The notes under the pieces were generated by a model. It made no database searches. It had not been told where the DNA came from and saw only the letters and a list, made by a program, of their open reading frames with translations. Position numbers and translations under genes: made by a program. From Massilia varians (GTDB taxonomy: Bacteria; Pseudomonadota; Gammaproteobacteria; Burkholderiales; Burkholderiaceae_D): a stretch of 64,000 nt of DNA. The stretch covers positions 62,001-126,000 of the forward strand of contig NZ_AP026966.1 of NCBI RefSeq assembly GCF_027923905.1, given 5' to 3'. Shown one piece after another: positions 9,951-18,249 of the stretch (positions are counted from its first letter, which is position 1; the number at the start of each line of letters is the position of its first letter).

Positions 9951-9977
9951 GCGCCGGCCGCATTGCACGGCCGGCGC
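9951..9977 (-). terminator. Strong hairpin after the first M3 peptidase gene
   Basis: GCGCCGGCCG (9951-9960) and CGGCCGGCGC (9968-9977) form a perfect 10-bp GC stem with a 7-nt loop, 10 bp past the stop. A T tract is lacking, so it may be a processing or weak termination structure. Confidence 0.5.
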
Positions 9978-9986
9978 CAAACGAGC

Positions 9987-12113
9987 TTATTCTCCGGTCA
10001 ACCCACGACGTTCCAGCAGCGGACGCACCTGCGCATCGCGCCCGCTGAAGTTGCGGTACATCTGCATCGCGTCGATGGTGCCGCCGCGCGACAGCAGGGT
10101 CTTGCGGAAGTGGTCGCCGTTCTTGCGGGTCAGGCCGCCGTTCTCCTTGAACCAGTTGACGGTGTCCGCGTCCAGCTTCTCGGCCCACAGGTAGCCGTAG
10201 TAGCCGGCCGAGTAGCCGCCCGAGAAGGTGTGCGAGAAGTAGGTGCTGCGGTAGCGCGGCGGCACCAGGGCGAAGTCCACGCCCGCCTTCTTCAGCGCCT
10301 CAGCCTCGAAGGCCAGCACGTCGCTCGGGATCTGGTTCGGCGACAGCTGGTGCCAGGCCTGGTCCAGCAGCGCCGCGGCCAGGTACTCGGTGGTGCGGAA
10401 GCCTTCGTTGAACTGTTGCGAAGCCTGCACCTTGTCCAGCAGCTCCTTCGGCATCGGCGCGCCGGTCTGGTAGTGCTTGGCATAATTGGCCAGCACTTCC
10501 GGCCAGGTCATCCACATCTCGTTCACCTGCGACGGGAACTCGACGTAGTCGCGCGGCACGCGCGAGCCCGAGAAGCGCGGGTACTTCACGTCCGAGAACA
10601 TGCCATGCAGGGCGTGGCCGAACTCGTGGAAGGTGGTGCGCACTTCGTCGTAGGTCAGCAGGGTCGGCTCGCCCGCGGCCGGCTTGGCGATGTTCAGGTT
10701 GTTCGCGATGACCGGCTTCGTGCCCAGCAGCTTGGATTGCGGGACCCAGGCATTGGCCCAGGCGCCGCCGCGCTTGTTCGGGCGCGCATAGGGGTCGAAG
10801 GTGAAGATCGCCAGCTGCTTGCCGTCGTGGTCGAACACGTCGAACACGCGCACGTCCTCGTTGTAGGCCGGCAGGTCCTTGCGCTCCTTGAAGCTGATGC
10901 CGAATTCCTTGTTGGCGGCGAAGAACACGCCATCCACCAGCACGCGGTTCAGTTCGAAGTAGGGCTTGAGCTGGTTGCCGTCGAAGGCGTACTTGGCGGC
11001 GCGCACCTTGTCGCTGTAGAAGGCCCAGTCATGCGCGGCGGCCTGGAAGCCGCCCTTCTCCTGGTCGATCGCCTGCTGGATCTCGGCTGCTTCCTTGCGC
11101 GCGTTGTTCACCGCCGGTTTGGCGAATTCGGCCAGCAGCTGGTTCACCGCCTTGGTATCCTTGGCGGTCTGGTCGGCCAGGTTGTAGGCCGCGTGGTTCG
11201 GGTAACCCAGCAGCACGGCGCGCTGGGCGCGCAGCTTGGCCAGCTTCAGCACGACCTCGCGGTTGTCGAATTCGCCGCCGCGCGAACCGCGCGCCATGGA
11301 TGCCGCCAGCAGCTTCTCGCGGGTGGCGCGGTTGGTCAGCACCGACAGGGCCGCCTGCTGGGTGGTGTTCACCACCGGGATCACGAACTTGCCGTCCAGG
11401 CCGCGCTTTTTCGCCTCAAGGGCGGCGGCGTCGATCGCCTTGTCCGGCATGCCGGCCAGTTCGGCGCGGCTGTCCACCACCAGGGCCGAGGCATTCGCCT
11501 CCTTCAGCACGTTCTGGGCGAACTGGGTCGACAGCGCGGCCAGCTGGCCGTTCATCTCCTTGAGTTTCTGCTTGTCGGCGTCGGACAGCTGGGCGCCGGC
11601 GCGCACGAAGTCGGTGTGATAGCGCTCGATCAGGTACTGGCCCTCGGCGTCCAGGCCCAGCTTGCTGCGCTTGTCGTACAGGGTCTTGATGCGGGCGTAC
11701 AGCTTCGAATTCAGGCGGATCGCATCGTTATGGGCCGACAGCTTCGGCGCCAGCTCCTTGTCCAGGGCCTGCAGCGCGTCGTTGGTGTACGAACCCTTCA
11801 GGGTGCCGAAGGCGGCGCCGACACGGTTCATCAGCAGGCCGGAACGCTCCATTGCGACGATGGTGTTTTCAAAGGTGGGCGCTGCCTTGTTGTTGGCGAT
11901 CGCCTCGATTTCCAGCGCTTCCTGGCGCATCGCTTCGGCGAAGGCCGGGGCGAAGTGCTCGTTCTTGATCTTGTCCCAGGCCGGGTAGTTGAACGGCAGG
12001 GTGCTCGGCTTGGCGAAGGGGTTCGAGGCCTCGAGCATCGAGGCGGGCGCGGCGTAGGCCAGGGCGGAAGCGGCGCTGGCGGCGGCGACCAGCAGGATAT
12101 GTGGACGGATCAT
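9987..12113 (-). CDS. Exported M3 family metallopeptidase (Dcp/oligopeptidase A-like), paralogue 1
   Basis: A 708-residue peptidase starting [21 protein letters not shown], a signal peptide, so it probably acts in the periplasm or outside, unlike cytoplasmic Dcp or PrlC of enterics. The M3 zinc signature is HEFGHALHG at about residue 496, with the downstream family pattern [22 protein letters not shown]3 enzymes cut short peptides. The start is supported by GAGGA about 7 nt upstream. It is the last of three tandem paralogues on the minus strand and is most similar in motif spelling to paralogue 3 (HEFGHALHG) versus HEFGHGTHG in paralogue 2. The best family label is peptidyl-dipeptidase Dcp; exact specificity is not readable. 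Confidence 0.92.
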   Translation of the reverse strand: MIRPHILLVAAASAASALAYAAPASMLEASNPFAKPSTLPFNYPAWDKIKNEHFAPAFAEAMRQEALEIEAIANNKAAPTFENTIVAMERSGLLMNRVGAAFGTLKGSYTNDALQALDKELAPKLSAHNDAIRLNSKLYARIKTLYDKRSKLGLDAEGQYLIERYHTDFVRAGAQLSDADKQKLKEMNGQLAALSTQFAQNVLKEANASALVVDSRAELAGMPDKAIDAAALEAKKRGLDGKFVIPVVNTTQQAALSVLTNRATREKLLAASMARGSRGGEFDNREVVLKLAKLRAQRAVLLGYPNHAAYNLADQTAKDTKAVNQLLAEFAKPAVNNARKEAAEIQQAIDQEKGGFQAAAHDWAFYSDKVRAAKYAFDGNQLKPYFELNRVLVDGVFFAANKEFGISFKERKDLPAYNEDVRVFDVFDHDGKQLAIFTFDPYARPNKRGGAWANAWVPQSKLLGTKPVIANNLNIAKPAAGEPTLLTYDEVRTTFHEFGHALHGMFSDVKYPRFSGSRVPRDYVEFPSQVNEMWMTWPEVLANYAKHYQTGAPMPKELLDKVQASQQFNEGFRTTEYLAAALLDQAWHQLSPNQIPSDVLAFEAEALKKAGVDFALVPPRYRSTYFSHTFSGGYSAGYYGYLWAEKLDADTVNWFKENGGLTRKNGDHFRKTLLSRGGTIDAMQMYRNFSGRDAQVRPLLERRGLTGE

Positions 12114-12153
12114 GGTGTCCTCGTTATGGTTTTAGTTGAAGGATGCGGCAATC

Positions 12154-12178
12154 AAAAAGCCGGCGCGAGCGCCGGCTT
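12154..12178 (-). terminator. Rho-independent terminator after the second M3 gene
   Basis: On the minus strand GCCGGCG (12176-12170) pairs with CGCCGGC (12165-12159), followed by five T residues. It lies just past the stop of paralogue 2 and argues that the M3 genes are separate transcripts. Confidence 0.8.
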
Positions 12179-12186
12179 CATCGACA

Positions 12187-14298
12187 TCAGTTCAGGCCAC
12201 GGCGTTCGAGCAGCGGCTCGATGACCGGATCGCGGCCGCGGAAGTCGCGGTACATCTGCACCGCATCCATGGTGCCGCCTTTCGACAGCACCATCTTGCG
12301 GAAGCGGTCGCCATTCTTGCGCTGCAGGCCGCCGTTTTCCTTGAACCATTCGCCGGCGTCGGCATCCAGGCGTTCGGCCCACAGGTAGCTGTAGTAGCCG
12401 GCCGAGTAGCCGCCCGAGAAGGCGTGCGAGAAGTAGGTCGAGCTATAGCGCGGCGGGACCGGCGCGAAGTCCAGGCCCGCATCACGCAGTGCCTGCTCTT
12501 CGAAGGATTTCACGTCCGTCGGGATCGCCTTCGAGCCGAGCTGGTGCCAGCGCTGGTCGATCACCGCGGCGGCCAGGTACTCGGTGGTGCGGTAGCCTTC
12601 GTTGAACTTCTGCGAGGCGCGCAGCTTTTCCAGCAGGGCCGATGGCATCGGCTCGCCGGTCTGGTAGTGCTTGGCGTAGTTGGCCAGCACTTCCGGCCAG
12701 GCCATCCACATCTCGTAAACCTGCGACGGCAGCTCGACGTAGTCGCGCGGCACGCTGGTGCCCGAGAAGCGCGGGTACTTCACCTTCGAGAACCAGCCGT
12801 GGGTGCCGTGGCCGAATTCGTGGAAGGTGGTGCGCACTTCGTCCCAGCTGAGCAGGGTCGGCTCGCCCGGCGCCGGCTTGGCCAGGTTCAGGTTGTTGGT
12901 GATGACCGGCTTGTTGCCCAGCAGGGTGCTCTGGCTGACCAGGGCGCCCATCCAGGCGCCGCCGCGCTTGTTCGGACGCGCGTACGGGTCGAGCACGAAG
13001 ATCGCCAGGTGCTCGCCGTTCTCTTCGAACACGTCATACACGCGCACGTCGGCGTCGTACACCGGCAGGTCCTTGCGCTGCTTGAAGGTGATGCCCCACA
13101 GCTTGTTGGCGGCGAAGAAGGCGCCGTCGTTCAGCACGCGGTCGAGTTCGAAGTAAGGCTTGAGCTGGTTGGCGTCAAAAGCGTACTTGGCGGCGCGCAC
13201 CTTGTCGCTGTAGTAGTTCCAGTCATAGGCCGCGACCTTGAAGCCGCCCTTCTCCGCATCGATCATTTCCTGGATCTCGGCGGCTTCCTTCTTGGCGTTG
13301 CGCACGGCAGGCACGGCCAGGTCGGACAGCAGCTTGTTGACGGCGGCCGTGTCCTTGGCGGTCTGGTCTTCCAGCGAGTAGGCGGCGTGGCTGCTGTAGC
13401 CCAGCAGCTCAGCGCGCTCGGCGCGCAGCTTGGCCAGTTGCAGCACGATGTCGCGGTTGTCGAATTCCCCGCCGCGCGAACCGCGCACGGTCGAGATCGA
13501 CAGGAGCTTCTCGCGGGTGCCGCGCACGTTCAGCGTCGACAGCGGGCCCTGCTGGGTGGTGTTCACGACCGGGATCACGAACTTGCCGTCCAGGCCGCGC
13601 TTCTTCGCTTCGGCGGCGGCGGCGTCGATCGCCTTCTCCGGCAGGCCGGCCAGCTCTTCGCGGGTATCGACCACGAAGGCCGAGGCGTTCACTTCCTTCA
13701 GCACGTTCTGGCTGAACTGGGTCTGCAGGGCGGCCAGCTTGCCGTTGTACTCGCGCAGCTTCTGCTTGTCGGCGCTAGAGAGCTTGGCGCCGGCGCGCAC
13801 GAAGTCCTTGTGGTAGCGCTCGATCAGGTATTTGGACTCGGCGTCCAGGCCCAGCTTGTCGCGCTTGGCGTACAGGGTCTGGATGCGCTGGAACAGTTTC
13901 GGGTTCAGGCGGATCGCGTCGCCGTGGGCGGCCAGTTTCGGCGCCAGTTCCTTGTCCAGGGCCTGCAGGCTGTCGTTGGTGTAGGAACCGACCAGGGTGC
14001 CGAACACGGTCGAAACGCGGTTCAGCAGACGGCCCGAACGCTCCATCGCGACGATGGTGTTCTCGAAGGTCGGCGCAGCCTTGTTGTTGGCGATGGCTTC
14101 GACTTCGGCAGCCTGTTCGCGCATGCCTTCGGCGAAGGCCGGGGCGAAGTGCTCGTTCTTGATCTTGTCGAAGGCCGGGTAGCCGTACTGGAGGGTGCTC
14201 GGCTTGGCGAACGGGTTGGTCGCGTCGAGCGGCGCGGCATAGGCCAGGTTGGCCATCGCGACGCTGGCCGCGATCAGGAGCATACGGGGACGATTCAT
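12187..14298 (-). CDS. Exported M3 family metallopeptidase, paralogue 2
   Basis: A 703-residue peptidase. The ATG at 14298 is preferred over an upstream in-frame ATG (14334) because it begins the signal peptide MNRPRMLLIAASVAMANLAYA, matching the N-termini of both neighbours, and has CGAGA about 6 nt upstream. The zinc signature reads HEFGHGTHG (about residue 492), followed by [21 protein letters not shown]. It is collinear with paralogues 1 and 3 throughout, including NPFAKPSTL at the mature N-terminus and [16 protein letters not shown]. Probable periplasmic oligopeptide cleavage. The terminator directly downstream suggests a separate transcript. Confidence 0.92.
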   Translation of the reverse strand: MNRPRMLLIAASVAMANLAYAAPLDATNPFAKPSTLQYGYPAFDKIKNEHFAPAFAEGMREQAAEVEAIANNKAAPTFENTIVAMERSGRLLNRVSTVFGTLVGSYTNDSLQALDKELAPKLAAHGDAIRLNPKLFQRIQTLYAKRDKLGLDAESKYLIERYHKDFVRAGAKLSSADKQKLREYNGKLAALQTQFSQNVLKEVNASAFVVDTREELAGLPEKAIDAAAAEAKKRGLDGKFVIPVVNTTQQGPLSTLNVRGTREKLLSISTVRGSRGGEFDNRDIVLQLAKLRAERAELLGYSSHAAYSLEDQTAKDTAAVNKLLSDLAVPAVRNAKKEAAEIQEMIDAEKGGFKVAAYDWNYYSDKVRAAKYAFDANQLKPYFELDRVLNDGAFFAANKLWGITFKQRKDLPVYDADVRVYDVFEENGEHLAIFVLDPYARPNKRGGAWMGALVSQSTLLGNKPVITNNLNLAKPAPGEPTLLSWDEVRTTFHEFGHGTHGWFSKVKYPRFSGTSVPRDYVELPSQVYEMWMAWPEVLANYAKHYQTGEPMPSALLEKLRASQKFNEGYRTTEYLAAAVIDQRWHQLGSKAIPTDVKSFEEQALRDAGLDFAPVPPRYSSTYFSHAFSGGYSAGYYSYLWAERLDADAGEWFKENGGLQRKNGDRFRKMVLSKGGTMDAVQMYRDFRGRDPVIEPLLERRGLN

Positions 14299-14340
14299 GG
14301 TGTCTCGGATGTTGATTGAACTACGTTGGAACACGCCTGC

Positions 14341-14375
14341 CTTTCGCCGCCGGGCTTGTGGCCCGGCGGCGAAAG
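14341..14375 (-). terminator. 15-bp perfect hairpin after the third M3 gene
   Basis: CTTTCGCCGCCGGGC (14341-14355) pairs perfectly with GCCCGGCGGCGAAAG (14361-14375) around TTGTG. It lies 20 bp past the stop of paralogue 3 and has no T tract, so it may stabilise the transcript 3' end more than terminate it. Confidence 0.55.
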
Positions 14376-14394
14376 GCGCAGCGCAGGGAAAAAA

Positions 14395-16524
14395 TCAGTT
14401 GCCGGTCAAGCCGCGGCGTTCCAGCAGCGGTTCGATGACCGGATCGCGGCCTCGGAACTGACGGAACAGGTCCATCGCATCGGCGCTGCCGCCACGCGAC
14501 AGCAGGGTCTTACGGAAGTGGTCGCCGTTCTTGCGCGACAAGCCGCCGCTCTCGGTGAACCACTGCACGGTGTCGGCGTCGAGCTTTTCGCTCCACAGGT
14601 AGGCGTAGTAGCCGGCCGAATAGCCGCCGTTCATCGAATGCGAGAAATAGGTCGTGCGGTAGCGCGGCGGCACCGGCGCGAAGTCGACGCCGGCGTCCTT
14701 CAACGCCTTGGCCTCGAAGGCCAGCACGTCGGTCGGGACCTGGGACGGCTTGAGCTGGTGCCAGCGCTGGTCGAGCAGCGAGGCGGCCAGGTATTCGGTG
14801 GTCATGTAGCCCTGGTTGAACTTTTTAGAAGCGACCACCTTGTCCAGCAGCGCTTTCGGCATCGGCGCGCCGGTCTGGTGGTGCCTGGCGTAGTTGGACA
14901 AAACCTCGGGCCAGATCGCCCACATCTCGTTGACCTGCGAGGGATACTCGACGAAGTCGCGCGGCACGTTGGTGCCCGAGAAGTGCGGATACTTCACGTT
15001 CGAGAACATGCCGTGCAGCGCGTGGCCGAACTCGTGGAAGGCGGTGCGCACTTCGTCATAGGTCAGCAGGGTCGGCTGGCCGGCGGGCGGCTTCGGGATG
15101 TTCAGGTGGTTGCCGACCACCGGCTTCTTGCCCAGCAGGTGCGATTGCGACACGTATTCGTTCATCCAGGCGCCGCCCTGCTTGTTGCCGCGCGCATAGG
15201 GGTCGAACAGGAAGATCGCCAGCTGCTTGCCGTCGTGGTCGAACACGTCGAATACGCGCACGTCCGGATCGTAGACCGGCAGGTCCTTGCGTTCCTTGAA
15301 GGTGATGCCGAATTCCTTGGTGGCGGCGAAGAACACGCCGTCGACCAGCACGCGGTTCAGCTCGAAGTAGGGACGCAGCTGGTTCTCGTCGAAGTTGTAT
15401 TTCGCGGCGCGCACCTTGTCCTGGTACAGCGGCCAGTCGTACGAGGCGACCTGGAAGCCGCCGCGCTCCTTGTCGATCACCTTCTGGATCTCGGCCGCTT
15501 CCTTGCGCGCGTTGTTCACCGCCGGCTTGGCCAGCTCGGCCAGCAGCCGGTTGACGGCGGCCGGATTCTTGGCCGTTTCCAGTTCCTGCGAATAGGCCGC
15601 ATAGTTGGGATAGCCCAGCAGCGCGGCGCGCTCGGCGCGCAGCTTGACCAGGCGCAGCACCAGCTGGCGTGTGTCGAACTCGCCGCCGCGGCTGCCGCGA
15701 TTCAGTGAAGCCGCCATCAGGCGCTCACGGGTGGTGCGATTGGTGAGCGTGGCCAGCGCCGGCTGGCTGCTGGTGTTGACGAGCGCGATCGCGTACTTGC
15801 CCTTGAGGCCACGCTGTTCCGCCTCGCTTGCTGCGGCATGGATCTCGGCCTCCGAGAAGCCGGCCAGGTCCTCGCGGGTATCCACGATCAGCGCCGAGGC
15901 ATTGGCTTCCTTCAGCACGCGTTGCGAGAAGTCCGACTGCAGCGAGGCGATCTCGGCATTGTATTTCTTGAGCTTGTCCTTGTCGGCGTTCGACAGGTTG
16001 GCGCCGGCGCGCACGAATTCCTTGTACACACGCTCGAGCAGGTGCTTCGATTCGGCGTCCAGGCCAAGGGTGGCGCGCTTGCCGTAGAGCGTCTTCACGC
16101 GCTGGAACAGGGCCGGGTTCAGGTAGATCGCGTCATTGTGCGCGGCCAGCCTGGGCGACATCTCGCGGTCGACCGCGTCCAGCACCTCGTTGGTGTTGGC
16201 CGTTTGCAGGTTGGAGAACACGGCGGACACGCGCGCCAGCATCTGGCCCGCACGCTCCATGGCGACGACGGTGTTCTCAAAAGTAGGCGCCGCCTTGTCC
16301 TTGGCGATGGCGTCGATCTCGCGCAGGTGCTCGGCCATGCCGGCGGCGTAGGCGGGCAGGAAGTGTTCGTTCCTGATCTTGTCGAAAGCCGGGTAGTTCA
16401 GCGGCAGGCTGCTGGGCTGGGCAAACGGGTTGGCGGCGTCGAGGGCAGGCGCTGCCGGTGCAGCCACTGCGGCGTGCGCGAGCGCGAGGCTGGCGGCAAC
16501 GATGAACAGGTGTGGTCGGTTCAT
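14395..16524 (-). CDS. Exported M3 family metallopeptidase, paralogue 3
   Basis: A 709-residue peptidase with signal peptide MNRPHLFIVAASLALAHAAVA and the zinc signature HEFGHALHG at about residue 495, then [21 protein letters not shown]. Full-length, with the usual M3 helical domain and no broken motifs. First in order of transcription of the three-paralogue array. Relative to its sisters it has a longer Ala/Pro stretch after the signal peptide (APAAPALDAANPFAQ) and diverges most in the N-terminal half, so the copies are not very recent. Role inferred: degradation of periplasmic or environmental peptides. Confidence 0.92.
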   Translation of the reverse strand: MNRPHLFIVAASLALAHAAVAAPAAPALDAANPFAQPSSLPLNYPAFDKIRNEHFLPAYAAGMAEHLREIDAIAKDKAAPTFENTVVAMERAGQMLARVSAVFSNLQTANTNEVLDAVDREMSPRLAAHNDAIYLNPALFQRVKTLYGKRATLGLDAESKHLLERVYKEFVRAGANLSNADKDKLKKYNAEIASLQSDFSQRVLKEANASALIVDTREDLAGFSEAEIHAAASEAEQRGLKGKYAIALVNTSSQPALATLTNRTTRERLMAASLNRGSRGGEFDTRQLVLRLVKLRAERAALLGYPNYAAYSQELETAKNPAAVNRLLAELAKPAVNNARKEAAEIQKVIDKERGGFQVASYDWPLYQDKVRAAKYNFDENQLRPYFELNRVLVDGVFFAATKEFGITFKERKDLPVYDPDVRVFDVFDHDGKQLAIFLFDPYARGNKQGGAWMNEYVSQSHLLGKKPVVGNHLNIPKPPAGQPTLLTYDEVRTAFHEFGHALHGMFSNVKYPHFSGTNVPRDFVEYPSQVNEMWAIWPEVLSNYARHHQTGAPMPKALLDKVVASKKFNQGYMTTEYLAASLLDQRWHQLKPSQVPTDVLAFEAKALKDAGVDFAPVPPRYRTTYFSHSMNGGYSAGYYAYLWSEKLDADTVQWFTESGGLSRKNGDHFRKTLLSRGGSADAMDLFRQFRGRDPVIEPLLERRGLTGN

Positions 16525-16626
16525 GCGATCTTTCGGACTCTTTTGAAGGAGCTGCCGGGCGTTCTCGACAGCCGTTGCGCGACGATCATAGCAGGCTTAT
16601 ACGCACGTCGTCACAATAAAAAAGGT

Positions 16627-16678
16627 ATGTATGGCACATGTATCGGCCATGTATCGGCATGTATCGGCTATGTATCAA
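16627..16678 (+). promoter_or_regulatory. Five helically phased ATGTATC-type direct repeats upstream of the GMC gene
   Basis: ATGTATGGC at 16627, ATGTATCGG at 16638, 16649 and 16659, and ATGTATCAA at 16670. Start-to-start distances are 11, 11, 10 and 11 bp, so all copies face the same side of the helix. The array ends 30 bp before the start codon at 16708. It is a candidate cooperative operator. Confidence 0.6.
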
Positions 16679-16707
16679 TTCTGGCCGTGCTAGCATCCGT
16701 TTTCACC

Positions 16708-18018
16708 ATGGAATCCCTCACCCAACGCCCCTACGACGCCATCGTCGTCGGCACCGGCCCCGGCGGCGCCAGCACGGCGCGCGAACTGGCGCGCGCGGGC
16801 GCCCGCGTGCTCATCCTCGAGCAGGGCAGCGCCGCGCCCCTGGCCGGCACCCTGGGCCAGATGGCCGGCATGGCCCTGCCCGGCCGCGGCGCCTGGCTGC
16901 ACCGCGACGCCTCGCTGCTGGTGGCCGGCACCGGCCTGGGCGGCAGCTCGGCGCTGAACTTCGCCACCGCCGCCGCGCCTCCCGCCGCCATGTTCGCGGC
17001 CCACGGCATCGACCTGGCGCCCGCCCTTGCCGCCCTGCGCGCGGAACTGCCGCTTGCGCCCCTGCCCGACAGCCTGGTCGGCCCGATGGCGGCGCGCATC
17101 ATGGCGGCGGCGCGCGCCGCCGGCTTTGCGTGGGAAAAGCTCGACAAGATGATCCGCCCGCAGGCCTGCCGCAGCGGCTGCTGGCGCTGTGTGTACGGCT
17201 GCCCCTACGGCGCCAAGTGGAGCGCGCGCGATTTCGTCGAGGAAGCCTGCCGCCACGGCGCCGTGCTGCTGGAGCGCAGCCGGGTGCGGCGCGTGCTGCT
17301 GGAAGATGGCCGCGCAGTCGGCGTGGAATTCCGGCGCGAAGGCGGCACCCACACGGCACGCGCGCAGACGGTGGTGCTGGCCGGCGGCGGCATCGGCAGC
17401 CCGCGCCTGCTGCATGCCTCCGGCCTGGGGCCGCCCCTAGCGCCCTTCTTCAGCGATCCGGTGGTGGCGGTGATGGGCAGTGTCGAGGATATCGAGGGCG
17501 GCGCCGAGGTGCCGATGGCGGCCGGCGCCAGCTTTCCCGGGGAGGGCATCGCGCTGGCCGACCTCACGCTGCCGGTGCCGATGTATGCCGCCTTTGCGCT
17601 GCAGGCCGGCCGCGTCGACCGGGTGGGGGCGCACCGGCGCACGCTGAGCATCATGGTGAAGATCCGCGACGACATCGGCGGCGCGGTCGGCCCGCGCTGG
17701 GTGGACAAGCGCCTGACACCGGGCGACCGGGCGCGTTTCGACCGAGGCATCGGGATGGCGCGCGCCATCCTGGAACAGGCAGGGGCGCGGCAGGTGTTCG
17801 CGACCCACCATTTCGCCGCCCACCCGGGCGGCAGCGTGCGCATCGGCGCAGGCGTGGACAGCGAGCTGCGCGCCGCGCCGGGACTGTACGTGTGCGACGC
17901 CTCGGTGATCCCGCAGCCGTGGGGATTGCCGCCCACGCTCACCCTGCTTTGCCTGGGCAAGCGGCTGGGCGCGATGCTGGCCGGCGCCCGTGTCAGTAGT
18001 GCGGCGGTTTCTCGTTGA
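16708..18018 (+). CDS. GMC family FAD-dependent oxidoreductase
   Basis: A 436-residue flavoenzyme with an N-terminal Rossmann FAD motif YDAIVVGTGPGGASTARELA, GTGLGGSSALNFAT near residue 75, and a Cys-rich segment CRSGCWRCVYGCPYGAKW near residue 155, as seen in alcohol-oxidase-like and sterol-type GMC proteins with ferredoxin-like cysteines. The C-terminal GMC_oxred_C region has HPGGSVRIG and CDASVIPQPWGLPPTLT. The substrate is probably an alcohol or hydroxylated compound but cannot be named. The ATG at 16708 is chosen as the first codon giving a normal Rossmann N-terminus; the frame itself extends far upstream without being coding. Its end overlaps the convergent slyX by 26 bp. Confidence 0.85.
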   Translation: MESLTQRPYDAIVVGTGPGGASTARELARAGARVLILEQGSAAPLAGTLGQMAGMALPGRGAWLHRDASLLVAGTGLGGSSALNFATAAAPPAAMFAAHGIDLAPALAALRAELPLAPLPDSLVGPMAARIMAAARAAGFAWEKLDKMIRPQACRSGCWRCVYGCPYGAKWSARDFVEEACRHGAVLLERSRVRRVLLEDGRAVGVEFRREGGTHTARAQTVVLAGGGIGSPRLLHASGLGPPLAPFFSDPVVAVMGSVEDIEGGAEVPMAAGASFPGEGIALADLTLPVPMYAAFALQAGRVDRVGAHRRTLSIMVKIRDDIGGAVGPRWVDKRLTPGDRARFDRGIGMARAILEQAGARQVFATHHFAAHPGGSVRIGAGVDSELRAAPGLYVCDASVIPQPWGLPPTLTLLCLGKRLGAMLAGARVSSAAVSR

Positions 18019-18196
18019 CCGGTCCCTGGCGGGTCGACTGCAGGGTGCGGACGTGGTCCACCAGCGAGGCGACCAGGGCTTCGAGCTGGTCGATGCGGCG
18101 GCCCTGGCGGTAGATGGTGTCGTTCAGCGTCTCGACCAGGTCTTCCTGGTGCGCGAGCTTGATCTCGATATCGACAAAACGGTCTTCCTGGCTCAC
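17993..18196 (-). CDS. slyX: SlyX family protein
   Basis: A 67-residue coiled-coil protein: IEIKLAHQEDLVETLNDTIYRQGRRIDQLEALVASL is a continuous heptad-like helix, followed by the conserved C-terminal NEKPPHY, diagnostic of SlyX. The function is unknown beyond the original lysis phenotype in phage phiX174 work. The start is a GTG at 18196 with GGAG about 6 nt upstream (the GTG encodes the initial Met). It overlaps the 3' end of the GMC gene convergently. Confidence 0.9.
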   Translation of the reverse strand: MSQEDRFVDIEIKLAHQEDLVETLNDTIYRQGRRIDQLEALVASLVDHVRTLQSTRQGPVNEKPPHY

Positions 18197-18249
18197 GATG
18201 GGCTCCGGCGCAAAACCGGCATTATGCCAGTCTCGCGCCGGTTCCTGGT

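Noticed and set aside
9933..14319. Long plus-strand frames opposite the M3 peptidases
   Set aside because: Low-complexity antisense translations; the three minus-strand peptidases are intact and collinear.
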